This document shows positions 1 through 7,064 of a stretch of DNA of 23,574 nt, in pieces (position 1 is the first letter of the stretch; each line of letters opens with the position of its first letter). The notes beneath the pieces were generated by a model, which had not been told where the DNA came from, searched no databases, and was given only the letters and a program-made list of their open reading frames with translations. Source of the stretch: JBBDXI01 sp040902425 (GTDB taxonomy: Bacteria > Planctomycetota > Phycisphaerae > Phycisphaerales > UBA1924); NCBI GenBank assembly GCA_040902425.1, contig JBBDXI010000064.1:1-23574 (forward strand), written 5' to 3'. The position numbers were made by a program, and so were the translations under genes.

Positions 1-37
1 GGGGGGGGGGGGGGGGGTGGGGGGGGGGGGGGGGGGG
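1..37. other. Poly-G low-complexity contig end (probable artefact)
   Basis: The first 37 bases are G except for a single T at position 18. Nothing biological is needed to explain this: it looks like low-quality read ends or a dark-base artefact at a contig edge. Coding sequence of the first gene can be read only after about position 40, so these bases should not be translated or used for composition statistics. Confidence 0.8.
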
Positions 38-39
38 CG

Positions 40-1289
40 GCGCTGGCGAAGGATCCGCTGGGGTTGATCGGGCCGCTCGTGGCCATCGGGATCGCGGCGT
101 GGCTGGCGGGACGGTTGCGCCCGTTGCGGTCGTGGCTGCCGCCCGTCGGAGTCGGGCTCCTGCTCGTGATCGGCTTCGGCTGGTACGCGGTGGCCGCGGT
201 CACGGAGCCGTCGTTCCTCTGGTACACGGTGGTCGACAACCACTTGTTGAACGTCGCGCGCATGCGCCAGTTCCCCGACGAGGACGTACCGCTCTCCGCG
301 GTCGAGTTCTTGACCGCGGCCGGCTTCGGAGCTTTTCCGTGGACCCTCGCGGCGGTGGTGGCGGTGGGCGGTCTCGTGGCTCGGCGCGCCTGGCGTGACC
401 CGGAGGAGCTGCCGTGGATGGCCCTGGCCCTCTGGGGGGTGGGGGTGCTGCTGCTGTTCACGGTCTCGCCGTTCAAGCTGCCGCACTATGGTCTGCCCGC
501 GTATCCCGCGCTGGCCCTGCTCGCGGCGCGCGCCTGGCGCGACGCGNNNNNNNNNNCGGCCCCCCCGCCCCCCGCCCACGCGGGCTGCTCGCGGCGCATC
601 TGGTCCTGTTCGCGCTCGTGGGCGCGGGCTGCGCGTGGGCGGCGGCGGGCGATGGGCAGGCGTTCACCACCGCGGTGTTCGGCGTCTCCGACGTGTACTC
701 GAGAAAGGAAGCGGCCTGGGGCCAGGCCTCGCCGTATCCGGCGTGGTCGTCCCTGCAGCCGCTGGTGGCCTGGGCGGCGGCGGTCCTGCTCGCGGGGGCG
801 GCGGTCCTGGCGATCGCGACGGTGCGCCGCTCGGCGCGCGCGGGCGCCTTCACGGTGACCGCGGCGATGCTCCTGCTGGTGCCGGTGGTGGCGCTTGGCC
901 TCGGGGTGACCTCCTCGGCCCGGGCGGTGGCGGTGATGGCGGCCGAGATCCGCGCCCGGCTCGCGCCCGGCGAGGTCCTGGTGCTCGAGGGCCCCATCGA
1001 GAACGCGGGCGCGGTGGAGTTTTACTCGGGGCATCGGCCGGTTCTGCTCGACGCGGCCCGCAGCGTGCTCGGCATCGGCTCCACGTTCGCGGACGCGGCG
1101 GCCACCTTCTGGAGTGAGCCCCGCTTCACGGAGGCCTGGGCGTCGGCCCGGCCGCCCTATCTCCTGACCACCCGCGAGCCCGACCGGAGCATCGTGGCCT
1201 CGTTGCCCGCGCGCAGCGCCCGGCTGCTCTTCGCCCACAACGGCCGCTGGCTCTACGGCCGCGCGCCCACCGCCGCGGCGGCGCCCTGA
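40..1289 (+). CDS. ArnT/PMT-type glycosyltransferase (family 39), 5'-truncated and interrupted by an assembly gap
   Basis: Membrane glycosyltransferase of the ArnT/GT39 type, which moves a sugar from a polyprenyl-phosphate carrier to a lipid or other acceptor on the outer face of the inner membrane. The N-terminal catalytic part is missing off the left end. Two pieces are visible: one frame up to the N block at 546 and another from 557 to the TGA at 1287-1289. The first carries family-like text (FLWYTVVDNHLLNVARM, then SPFKLPHYGLPAYPALALL) and several hydrophobic segments. The second has two more hydrophobic stretches and a soluble C-terminal tail (GEVLVLEGPIENAGAVEFYSG). The frame change at the gap is most simply an assembly error. 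The gene sits 3 nt before the DedA gene and upstream of hpnJ, so a role in decorating hopanoids or lipid A is plausible but inferred. An annotation that ends the first piece at 858 would be reading the wrong frame after the gap. Confidence 0.72.
547..556. other. Assembly gap (10 N)
   Basis: Ten Ns lie inside the glycosyltransferase gene and are followed by a C-rich homopolymer stretch. For the reading frames on either side to join, the true number of bases between 546 and 557 must leave remainder 2 when divided by 3, so 10 is a placeholder or the flanking C runs are miscounted. Confidence 0.95.
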
Positions 1290-1292
1290 TCG

Positions 1293-1880
1293 ATGCTGAC
1301 CGAGCTGATCGGCCACTTCACCTATCCGGGGGTGTTCCTGGTCCTGCTCGCCACCGGCCTGGGTGTGCCGATCCCGGAGGAGCTACCCATCGTCATCGCG
1401 GCCATGATGGCGCGGTGGCAGGTGATGCACTGGTGGGGCGCGCTCCTGGCCTGTCTGGGCGGCGTGCTGGCCGGCGACATGCTGCTGTACTGGGTCGGTC
1501 GGCACTTCGGCCGGCGCATCCTCGAGTGGCCCGCGGCGCGGCGCATCCTCACGCCGCAGCGCGAGGCCCGCGTGATGGAGGCGTATCACCGCCACGGGCT
1601 CAAGTTCGTGGTGATGGCCCGGCTCGTCATGGGGCTGCGCGCGGCGGCGTTCTTGACCGCGGGGCTCGTGCGCGTCCCGTTCCTCCGCTTTCTCGTGGTG
1701 GACGTGGCCGCGGTGCTCGTCAGCGTGCCGCTCGCGTTCGGGCTCGCCTACGCGGTCGCCGACTCGATCGCGGTGGCGCTCGCGCGCGTGCACGAGCTGC
1801 AGCTCTGGATCGCGGGCGCGGTTCTGCTGATCGCGGCCGGCTGGGTGATCGTGCTCTGGCACCGACGGCGGCACGGCTAG
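1293..1880 (+). CDS. DedA family membrane protein (SNARE-associated/VTT domain)
   Basis: 195-residue integral membrane protein of the DedA family, members of which act in lipid-carrier or phospholipid translocation and envelope homeostasis. The family hallmarks are present in order: the re-entrant motif GLGVPIPEELP near residues 23-33, then GDMLLYWVGRHFG near residues 61-73, then the Arg-containing loop ARLVMGLRAAAFLTAG near residues 109-124. It ends with a hydrophobic helix and a basic tail (WHRRRHG). The ATG at 1293 lies 3 nt after the stop of the glycosyltransferase, so the two are probably co-transcribed and translationally coupled; no clear Shine-Dalgarno is visible. With a polyprenyl-phosphate-using transferase next door, recycling of the carrier lipid is an attractive but unproven role. 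Confidence 0.9.
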   Translation: MLTELIGHFTYPGVFLVLLATGLGVPIPEELPIVIAAMMARWQVMHWWGALLACLGGVLAGDMLLYWVGRHFGRRILEWPAARRILTPQREARVMEAYHRHGLKFVVMARLVMGLRAAAFLTAGLVRVPFLRFLVVDVAAVLVSVPLAFGLAYAVADSIAVALARVHELQLWIAGAVLLIAAGWVIVLWHRRRHG

Positions 1881-1924
1881 GGCGCCGATGACCGCGCCAT
1901 CGCCTGTGGTATCGTGAGCCGATC

Positions 1925-3358
1925 GTGACCCCAAGCTACCTGCGCACGTTGTTCCTTCACCCACCCGCGGTGGCCGGCTTCGACGGCGGGGCCGGCTCCC
2001 GCTACCAGGCCAAGCGGGAGATCCGCTCCTTCTGGTATCCGACCTGGCTGGCCCAGCCCGCCGCGCTCGTGCCGGGCTCGCGTCTCGTGGACGCGCCGCC
2101 CGACGGCCTGACCCTGGAGGACGTGCGCCCGCTCGCGCGCGACTACGACCTCTGCGTGATGCACACCAGCACGCCGTCCTTCCCCTCCGACGTGCGCGTG
2201 GCGGAGGCGCTCAAGGCGGAGAACCCCGCGCTCACCATCGGGCTCGTGGGCGCGGCGGTGGCGGTGGCGCCGGAGCCGTCGCTCCGCGCGAGCGCCGCCC
2301 TGTCCTTCGTGGCCCGGAGCGAGTTCGACTTCACGATCCAGGAGGTGGCCCAGGGCCGGCGTCTCGCGGACGTCCGCGGGCTCTCCTACCGGGTGAACGG
2401 CCACGTCGAGCACACCCCGGAGCGCCCGCCGCTCGAGGACATGGACGCGCTGCCGTTCGTGACCCCGGTCTACAAGCGCGACCTCACCGTCGAGCACTAC
2501 GCGATCGGCTACCTGCGACACCCCTACGTCTCGCTCTACACCGGCCGCGGCTGCCGGTCGAAGTGCACCTTCTGTCTCTGGCCGCAGACGGTCGGCGGGC
2601 AGCGCTATCGCACCCGCAGCCCCGAGCACGTCGCCCGGGAGATGACGCTGGCCGCCCGGCTCTTCCCGCAGGTGCGCGAGTTCTTCTTCGACGACGACAC
2701 GTTCACCGACGATCTCCCCCGCGCCGAGGCCATCGCGAAGCGGCTCGGCCCCCTCGGGATCACCTGGTCGGTGAATGCCAAGGCCAACGTGCCGTACGCG
2801 ACCTTGAAGGTGCTGAAGGACAACGGACTCCGGCTCCTGCTCGTCGGCTACGAGTCGGGCAACCAGGCCATCCTCAACAACGTCAAGAAGGGCGTGCGGC
2901 TCGACGCGGCCCGGCGGTTCACCCGCGACGCCAAGGCCCTCGGCATCGCCATCCACGGCACCTTCATCCTGGGCCTGCCCGGAGAGAGCCGCGAGACCAT
3001 CGCGGAGACCATCCGCTTCGCGATCGAGATCGATCCGGGCACCATCCAGGTGTCGCTGGCCGCGCCCTATCCGGGCACCGCGCTCTACAAGGAAGCGCAG
3101 CGCAACGGCTGGCTCGAATCCGACGAACTGGTGGACGGCACCGGCGTGCAGCTGAGCGCGCTGGGCTACCCTCATCTGGCGCGCCCCGAGATCTTCCGCT
3201 CGGTGGACCAGTTCTACCGCCGCTTCTACTTCCGCCCCCGCAAGATGCTCTCCCTCGCCTCCGAGATGCTCCGCGACCCCCAGGCCATGAAGCGGCGGCT
3301 GTCGGAGGGGCGCGAGTTCCTGAAGTTCCTGCGCACGCACCGAGCCCCCTCACCCTGA
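1925..3358 (+). CDS. hpnJ: Hopanoid biosynthesis radical SAM protein HpnJ
   Basis: 477-residue B12-binding-type radical SAM protein. HpnJ takes part in building the cyclitol ether head group of bacteriohopanepolyols, by ring contraction of the glucosamine-derived moiety. The N-terminus carries a signature I recognise from this family (SRYQAKREIRSFWYPTW, residues 25-41), followed by a cobalamin-binding-like Rossmann region to about residue 150. The radical SAM core has the CxxxCxxC cluster motif at C210, C214 and C217, and the downstream text FFFDDDTFTDD and GTFILGLPGES is typical of this superfamily. The start is a GTG at 1925 with no strong ribosome-binding site; length matches the family. 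The last codons and the TGA lie inside a GC-rich palindromic repeat. No other hpn gene is in the window, so its partners must be elsewhere or to the left. Confidence 0.9.
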   Translation: MTPSYLRTLFLHPPAVAGFDGGAGSRYQAKREIRSFWYPTWLAQPAALVPGSRLVDAPPDGLTLEDVRPLARDYDLCVMHTSTPSFPSDVRVAEALKAENPALTIGLVGAAVAVAPEPSLRASAALSFVARSEFDFTIQEVAQGRRLADVRGLSYRVNGHVEHTPERPPLEDMDALPFVTPVYKRDLTVEHYAIGYLRHPYVSLYTGRGCRSKCTFCLWPQTVGGQRYRTRSPEHVAREMTLAARLFPQVREFFFDDDTFTDDLPRAEAIAKRLGPLGITWSVNAKANVPYATLKVLKDNGLRLLLVGYESGNQAILNNVKKGVRLDAARRFTRDAKALGIAIHGTFILGLPGESRETIAETIRFAIEIDPGTIQVSLAAPYPGTALYKEAQRNGWLESDELVDGTGVQLSALGYPHLARPEIFRSVDQFYRRFYFRPRKMLSLASEMLRDPQAMKRRLSEGREFLKFLRTHRAPSP

Positions 3359-3390
3359 CCCTCGCCCCAGAGGGGAGAGGGGAGGGGGAC
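3347..3390. repeat. GC-rich palindromic intergenic repeat, copy 1
   Basis: Consists of CCCTCACCCTGA followed by an imperfect palindrome at 3359-3381: arms CCCTCGCCCC and GGGGAGAGGG with one mismatch and loop AGA, then more G-rich sequence. It closely resembles copy 2 at 5454-5492. It overlaps the hpnJ end, supplying its last Pro-Ser-Pro codons and stop codon, and lies 24 nt before serA. REP-like elements of this kind commonly sit between genes, where they can act as weak terminators or mRNA-end stabilisers. Confidence 0.7.
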
Positions 3391-3413
3391 GCGCGTGCTA
3401 GCATGGAACACGC

Positions 3414-5000
3414 ATGAGGGTCCTCGTCATCGACACCATCGCGGCGGAGGGGATCGCCTACCTGACCGAGCGCGGGTTCCAGGTGGACCAGGTCTCGGGC
3501 AAGCTGCCCACCGACGAGCTGCACGGGCGCCTGGGGGACTACGAGGCGATCGTCACTCGCTCCTCGACATCGGTCACCCCCGAGTTCCTCGGCCGCGCGC
3601 GCCGCCTGCGCATCCTGGGCCGCGCCGGCGTCGGCGTGGACAACATCGACGTGGACGCCTGCTCGCGCCAGGGGGTGGTGGTGGTCAACGCCCCGTACGG
3701 CAACGTGGTGTCCGCCGCCGAGCACACGGTGGGCATGCTGCTGGCTCTGGTCCGCAAGATCCCGGCGGCCCACGAATCCCTCAAGCAGCTCGAGTGGGAC
3801 CGGGGCATCTACGGCTCCGAGCTGTTCCGCAAGACGGCGGGCGTGCTGGGGCTCGGCAAGGTGGGCTCGCGGGTGGCGGCCCGCCTGCGGGCCTTCGACA
3901 TGGAGGTCCTCGTCTACGATCCGTTCATCCCGGAGAGCCGCGCGCGCGATCTGGGGGTGCGCCTGACCGACCTGCAGACGGTGCTGAGCCGGGCCGACGT
4001 CCTCACCGTGCACGTGCCGCTGACCGACGAGACCGAGAACATGATCGCCGCGCGCGAGCTCGCCGCGCTCAAGCCCGGCGCGCGCGTCGTCAACTGCGCG
4101 CGCGGGGGCATCGTCAACGAGGCGGATCTGCTGGCCGCCCTCGACGCGGGCCGGGTGGCCGGCGCGGCGGTGGACGTGTGGAGCGAGGAGCCGCCCCAGT
4201 CCCCGGTGGTGAAGCGCCTCATCCAGCATCCTCGGGTGGTGGTCACCCCGCACCTGGGGGCCAATACGCAGGAAGCGCAGGTCAACGTGGCGGTGGACGT
4301 GGCCCGCCAGCTCGTGGCGTTCCGCGACGGAGAGCTGGTCGAGCACGCGGTGAACATCCCGGTGGGCGACCGCGAGAGCCAGGCCGAGCAGCGCCCGTTC
4401 CTGCACCTGGCCGAGCTGCTCGGCCGCTTCTGCGTGCAGCTCGAGCCCGAGAACGTGGAGCGGGTGGAGATCGAGGTCGCGGGGCAGGTGGCGCGCCGGG
4501 ACACCGAGCTGGTGGGCCGCGCGGTCTTGAAGGGCCTGCTCGCGCGGGTCACCGCCCAGGCGGTGAACCTGGTCAACGCCCACCTGGTCGCGAAGGACCG
4601 CGGCCTCACCATGGAAGTCCGCTCCGACCCCGAGGCGGCCTCCGGCTACACCAACCTGATCACGGTCACCACCCACGCGGGCGACGGGCGCAAGGTCATC
4701 GCGGGCACCGTGTTCGACGACGTGCCCCGCATCGTGCGGCTCCGGGACCTCCACATCGAGTTCATCCCGGAGGGCCACATCCTCGTGCTGGCCTACGAGG
4801 ATCGGCCCGGGATGGTGGGCCGGATCGGGTCCATCCTGGGTCGCCACAACGTCAACATCGCCTCCATGCACGTGGGCCGGCGCACGCGCCGGGGCCGCGC
4901 CATCGTGGTGCTGCTGCTGGACGACGACGTCCCCGCCGAGGTCATGGAAGAGGTGAGCAAGAGCGTCGAGGCCGATTTCGTCCGGGTGATCCGCCTATGA
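3414..5000 (+). CDS. serA: D-3-phosphoglycerate dehydrogenase, long form with ACT domain
   Basis: 528-residue NAD-dependent 3-phosphoglycerate dehydrogenase, the first step of serine biosynthesis in the cytosol. The nucleotide-binding motif GLGKVG is at 146-151. The catalytic triad expected for the D-2-hydroxyacid dehydrogenase fold is visible as R230 (CARGGIV), E259 (WSEEPP) and H280 (TPHLGA). After about residue 315 comes the intervening (ASB) domain of the long bacterial form, then a C-terminal ACT domain from about 455 (HILVLAYEDRPGMVGRIGS) that in relatives senses serine. The length of about 525-530 is exactly that class. The ATG at 3414 follows a G-rich region from the repeat. Its stop overlaps the next start as ATGA (4997-5000), so the downstream cupin is probably translationally coupled. 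Confidence 0.97.
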   Translation: MRVLVIDTIAAEGIAYLTERGFQVDQVSGKLPTDELHGRLGDYEAIVTRSSTSVTPEFLGRARRLRILGRAGVGVDNIDVDACSRQGVVVVNAPYGNVVSAAEHTVGMLLALVRKIPAAHESLKQLEWDRGIYGSELFRKTAGVLGLGKVGSRVAARLRAFDMEVLVYDPFIPESRARDLGVRLTDLQTVLSRADVLTVHVPLTDETENMIAARELAALKPGARVVNCARGGIVNEADLLAALDAGRVAGAAVDVWSEEPPQSPVVKRLIQHPRVVVTPHLGANTQEAQVNVAVDVARQLVAFRDGELVEHAVNIPVGDRESQAEQRPFLHLAELLGRFCVQLEPENVERVEIEVAGQVARRDTELVGRAVLKGLLARVTAQAVNLVNAHLVAKDRGLTMEVRSDPEAASGYTNLITVTTHAGDGRKVIAGTVFDDVPRIVRLRDLHIEFIPEGHILVLAYEDRPGMVGRIGSILGRHNVNIASMHVGRRTRRGRAIVVLLLDDDVPAEVMEEVSKSVEADFVRVIRL

Positions 5001-5425
5001 GCGCCCGCCGCGCGCGGCGGAGCGAAGCTCCGGTCGGAGTCTACGAGGCCCGGCCCTGGGGCGGCTTCCTGACCATCGAGGAGGGCCGGGGTTACAAGGT
5101 CAAGCGGCTGATCGTCCGGCCGGGCCAGCGGCTGAGCCTGCAGCGGCATCGCTTCCGCGCGGAGCACTGGGTGGTGGTCACCGGCTCGCCCCGCGTGATC
5201 ATCTCGGGCCGCCCGAAGCGGCTCAAGCCCCGCGGCGCGGTGGATGTCCCGCGCGGCGCCTGGCATCGCATCGAGAACCCCGGCCGCGTCCCGGTGGTCC
5301 TCATCGAGATCCAGCACGGGCCCTACCTGGGGGAGGATGACATCATCCGCCGGCACGACGACTACGGCCGCGCCGGCGCCCTCCCGGCCACTCCGGCGCC
5401 GAAGCGTCGGCGCAGCGCACGCTAG
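4997..5425 (+). CDS. Cupin, mannose-6-phosphate isomerase type II family (stand-alone)
   Basis: 142-residue cupin matching the C-terminal isomerase domain of bifunctional ManC/AlgA proteins but without the guanylyltransferase domain. Recognisable text: ARPWGGFLTIEEGRGYKVKR, PGQRLSLQRH, RAEHWVVVTG, VPRGAWHRIENPG and the closing IEIQHGPYLGEDDIIRRHDDYGR. It would interconvert fructose-6-phosphate and mannose-6-phosphate, or act on another nucleotide-sugar precursor. The usual His-rich patch before RAEHW is reduced here to H-R-F, so metal binding may differ. The start is fixed by the ATGA overlap with serA; a longer in-frame reading back to 3395 is only a shadow of serA. The C-terminal tail is basic and low in complexity (PKRRRSAR). 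Confidence 0.85.
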   Translation: MSARRARRSEAPVGVYEARPWGGFLTIEEGRGYKVKRLIVRPGQRLSLQRHRFRAEHWVVVTGSPRVIISGRPKRLKPRGAVDVPRGAWHRIENPGRVPVVLIEIQHGPYLGEDDIIRRHDDYGRAGALPATPAPKRRRSAR

Positions 5426-5453
5426 CCCCCCATACCCACCCCTCACCACCCAC

Positions 5454-5492
5454 CCCTCACCCTGCCCTCTCCCCTGAGGGGAGAGGGGGAGA
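5454..5492. repeat. GC-rich palindromic intergenic repeat, copy 2
   Basis: CCTCACCCTG followed by a perfect palindrome at 5465-5487 (CCCTCTCCCCT, G, AGGGGAGAGGG), in practice a 10-bp stem with a TGA loop. It shares sequence and layout with the copy at 3347-3390. It fills most of the 83-nt gap between the cupin gene and the next gene and ends about 17 nt before that gene's ATG, so in the transcript the hairpin would lie in its leader. Confidence 0.8.
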
Positions 5493-5508
5493 CACGGAGC
5501 CGCCCGCC

Positions 5509-5865
5509 ATGCCCATCCAGACCCGGTATCTCTTCAGCGCCGCCATGGACGTCGAGCCCGCTCAGGAGCGCCTCTTCAACGAGGTCTACGACCAGGAGCA
5601 CGTGCCGAGCCTGCTCACCGTGCCCGGGGTGATCGCGGTCTCGCGCTACGAGATGCAGCCGCTCACCATGAGCATCGGCGGGCAGCTCAAGACTATCGTC
5701 ATAGAGGGTGCGCCAAAGTATGGCGCCCTCTACGAAATCGAGAACCCGGGCGTGCTGGTGACCGAGGCGTGGGCGGCGGCGGTGGAGAAGGGGCGGTGGC
5801 CGGCCCAGATCAGGCCCCACACCCGCAACCGCCAGCACATCCTCTACCGGCGCATCGGGCCCTGA
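5509..5865 (+). CDS. Hypothetical protein, small dimeric alpha/beta-barrel-like (EthD/DUF4286-like?)
   Basis: 118-residue soluble protein that I do not recognise with certainty. The opening (TRYLFSAAMDVEPAQERLFNEVY), then DQEHVPSLLTVPGVIAVSRYE, alternates as expected for a ferredoxin-like dimeric alpha/beta barrel such as EthD or DUF4286 proteins: a strand, a helix with D/E-H, and a 'PGV' turn. No signal peptide or membrane segment is seen. A CGGAG ribosome-binding site at 5495-5499 precedes the ATG at 5509. A short stretch around 5691-5740 uses less GC-rich codons, including ATA, and can fold into a bulged hairpin. It is on the same strand as serA and the cupin but separated from them by a palindromic repeat. 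Function is unknown. Confidence 0.75.
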   Translation: MPIQTRYLFSAAMDVEPAQERLFNEVYDQEHVPSLLTVPGVIAVSRYEMQPLTMSIGGQLKTIVIEGAPKYGALYEIENPGVLVTEAWAAAVEKGRWPAQIRPHTRNRQHILYRRIGP

Positions 5866-5891
5866 AGGACGCTGTGAACCGCCCGCGCCGC

Positions 5892-6581
5892 TCATTTCAT
5901 CAGGTTCGAGACGTGCAGGTAGAGGGCGAGCAGCCCGAGGTACTCGTGCAGGACGGCCTCGCCGCAACGACGGCGGCGCCACCAGCCATCCTCAGCCGTG
6001 CACTGGTCGTGCACGACGGCGATGCCGGCCTCGACCGTGGGCCCGGCCTCGCGGGCCCAGATGACCTTCACCCGCCGGGCGTGGATGGCGGTGGTCACCA
6101 GGACGATCCGGCGCCAGCCGCGGGCCCGCGCCTCGGTCACGACGCCGCGAATCTCCGCCTCCGTGATCTCCACGGGCTCCGCGAGCGTGATGATGGCACT
6201 CCGGGGCACCCCGAACATCTCGAGCGCTCGCACGGATTCATTTTGGAAGTCTAGCGGTCGGATCCCCATGTCCAGCAGGCGCTGGACGCGCTCCGGCACG
6301 GACTGGCGGGAGACCAGCACCCGGGACGCGCGGCCCTCGTGGAACAGGGTGGCGGCCCGGTCCTCCCGGCTGGGCGTGCTGCCGGCCACCACGACGATGG
6401 CGTCCGCGCCGCCGCGCGCGTCCTCCACGATCAGGGCCCGCCCGACCGCGCGCAGGAGCGGGCGGTGGACGAGGAGCCCGAGGGCCACCAGCGCGAGCAG
6501 GAGGAGCAGAGCGGTGAGGACCCGCCGACGCCTCACCGAGCCCCCCGCCGCGCTTCCAGAAACTTTGGGCGACGCCCCCAC
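5892..6581 (-). CDS. ElyC/SanA/YdcF family (DUF218) membrane-anchored protein
   Basis: 229 residues with an N-terminal transmembrane helix (LLLLLALVALGLLVH, about residues 24-38) and a periplasmic DUF218 domain. Matching text includes ADAIVVVAGSTPSREDRAAT, EGRASRVLVSR, a middle block NESVRALEMFGVPRSAIITL, and VLVTTAIHARRVKVIW. ElyC and SanA relatives influence undecaprenyl-phosphate metabolism and envelope integrity; the biochemical reaction is not settled. It starts at a GTG (6579-6581). The gene diverges from the lipoprotein gene with only 33 bp between start codons, so promoters for both must overlap each other or the coding ends. The last residues (YLGLLALYLHVSNLMK) form a conserved-looking tail. 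Confidence 0.85.
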   Translation of the reverse strand: MGASPKVSGSAAGGSVRRRRVLTALLLLLALVALGLLVHRPLLRAVGRALIVEDARGGADAIVVVAGSTPSREDRAATLFHEGRASRVLVSRQSVPERVQRLLDMGIRPLDFQNESVRALEMFGVPRSAIITLAEPVEITEAEIRGVVTEARARGWRRIVLVTTAIHARRVKVIWAREAGPTVEAGIAVVHDQCTAEDGWWRRRRCGEAVLHEYLGLLALYLHVSNLMK

Positions 6582-6614
6582 GGACGGTACGATGACGGCC
6601 AGGAGGTACTATCC
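6582..6614 (+). promoter_or_regulatory. Divergent start region with strong RBS for the lipoprotein gene
   Basis: The 33-bp gap between two divergent start codons holds a full AGGAGG at 6601-6606, 8 nt before the ATG at 6615. A weak sigma-70-like pair for the + strand is TTGGGC (6565-6570) and TACGAT (6588-6593) with 17-bp spacing; this is suggestive only. Confidence 0.4.
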
Positions 6615-7025
6615 ATGCGACGTTTTCTCGTCTTGTCCGTGACGGTTCTCGCGCTGACCGCGTGCGCATCGACGCCACCCAGGGTCCAGCGCAGCGAGTT
6701 CGAGGACATCCCGGTGCCGAAGGGCCTCGCGGTGGACCTGAACCGCTCCACGATCATCGAGTCCCCGACCGTGAAGGCGGCGCGGATCTTCTACAAGGGC
6801 CGCATCGAGCCGGACAGCCTCTCGGTCGCGCTCCGCACCACGCTGGAGGCCAACGGCTGGAAGCACCTGTCGTCGACGACCGCGTCCGACAAGGGCACCA
6901 CCCAGGTGTACGAGAAGTCCGGCAGCTCGCTCCAGGTCCTGATCTACGAGAGCTGGTACTACACCTGGGTCGAGATGTCGGCGACGCGGATGGTGGGTCA
7001 GGCGGCGGCGCAGCTCATGCCGTAA
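6615..7025 (+). CDS. Small outer-membrane-type lipoprotein of unknown function
   Basis: 136 residues. The first 17 form a lipoprotein signal peptide: a basic start (MRRF), a hydrophobic core and the lipobox LTAC with the acylated Cys at position 17, so it should be lipidated and exported. The mature part (FEDIPVPKGLAVDLNRS, then SPTVKAARIFYKGRIEPDS, then TLEANGWKHLSS) is a soluble alpha/beta domain that I have seen in delta-proteobacterial and similar lipoproteins but cannot name. The ATG at 6615 is preferred over upstream in-frame codons because of the AGGAGG 8 nt before it and the signal peptide directly after it. It converges with zwf across a strong hairpin. Confidence 0.85.
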   Translation: MRRFLVLSVTVLALTACASTPPRVQRSEFEDIPVPKGLAVDLNRSTIIESPTVKAARIFYKGRIEPDSLSVALRTTLEANGWKHLSSTTASDKGTTQVYEKSGSSLQVLIYESWYYTWVEMSATRMVGQAAAQLMP

Positions 7026-7040
7026 GCGACGCGCCACGGC

Positions 7041-7064
7041 GGCGGCGCCCTCAGGGGCGCCGCC
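7041..7064. terminator. Bidirectional terminator-like hairpin between convergent genes
   Basis: GGCGGCGCCC (7041-7050), loop TCAG, GGGCGCCGCC (7055-7064) form a perfect 10-bp GC stem between the lipoprotein gene and zwf. There is no T tract on either side, so it is a non-canonical or RNA-end-stabilising structure. The stop codon of zwf (minus strand) lies in the loop. Confidence 0.55.

Noticed and set aside
1877..3340. 487-codon open frame on the minus strand
   Set aside because: Antisense to hpnJ, rich in His/Arg/Glu/Gly with no recognisable domain.
3395..4996. N-terminal extension of the cupin protein
   Set aside because: It lies wholly within serA in another frame; the ATGA overlap gives a proper start at 4997.
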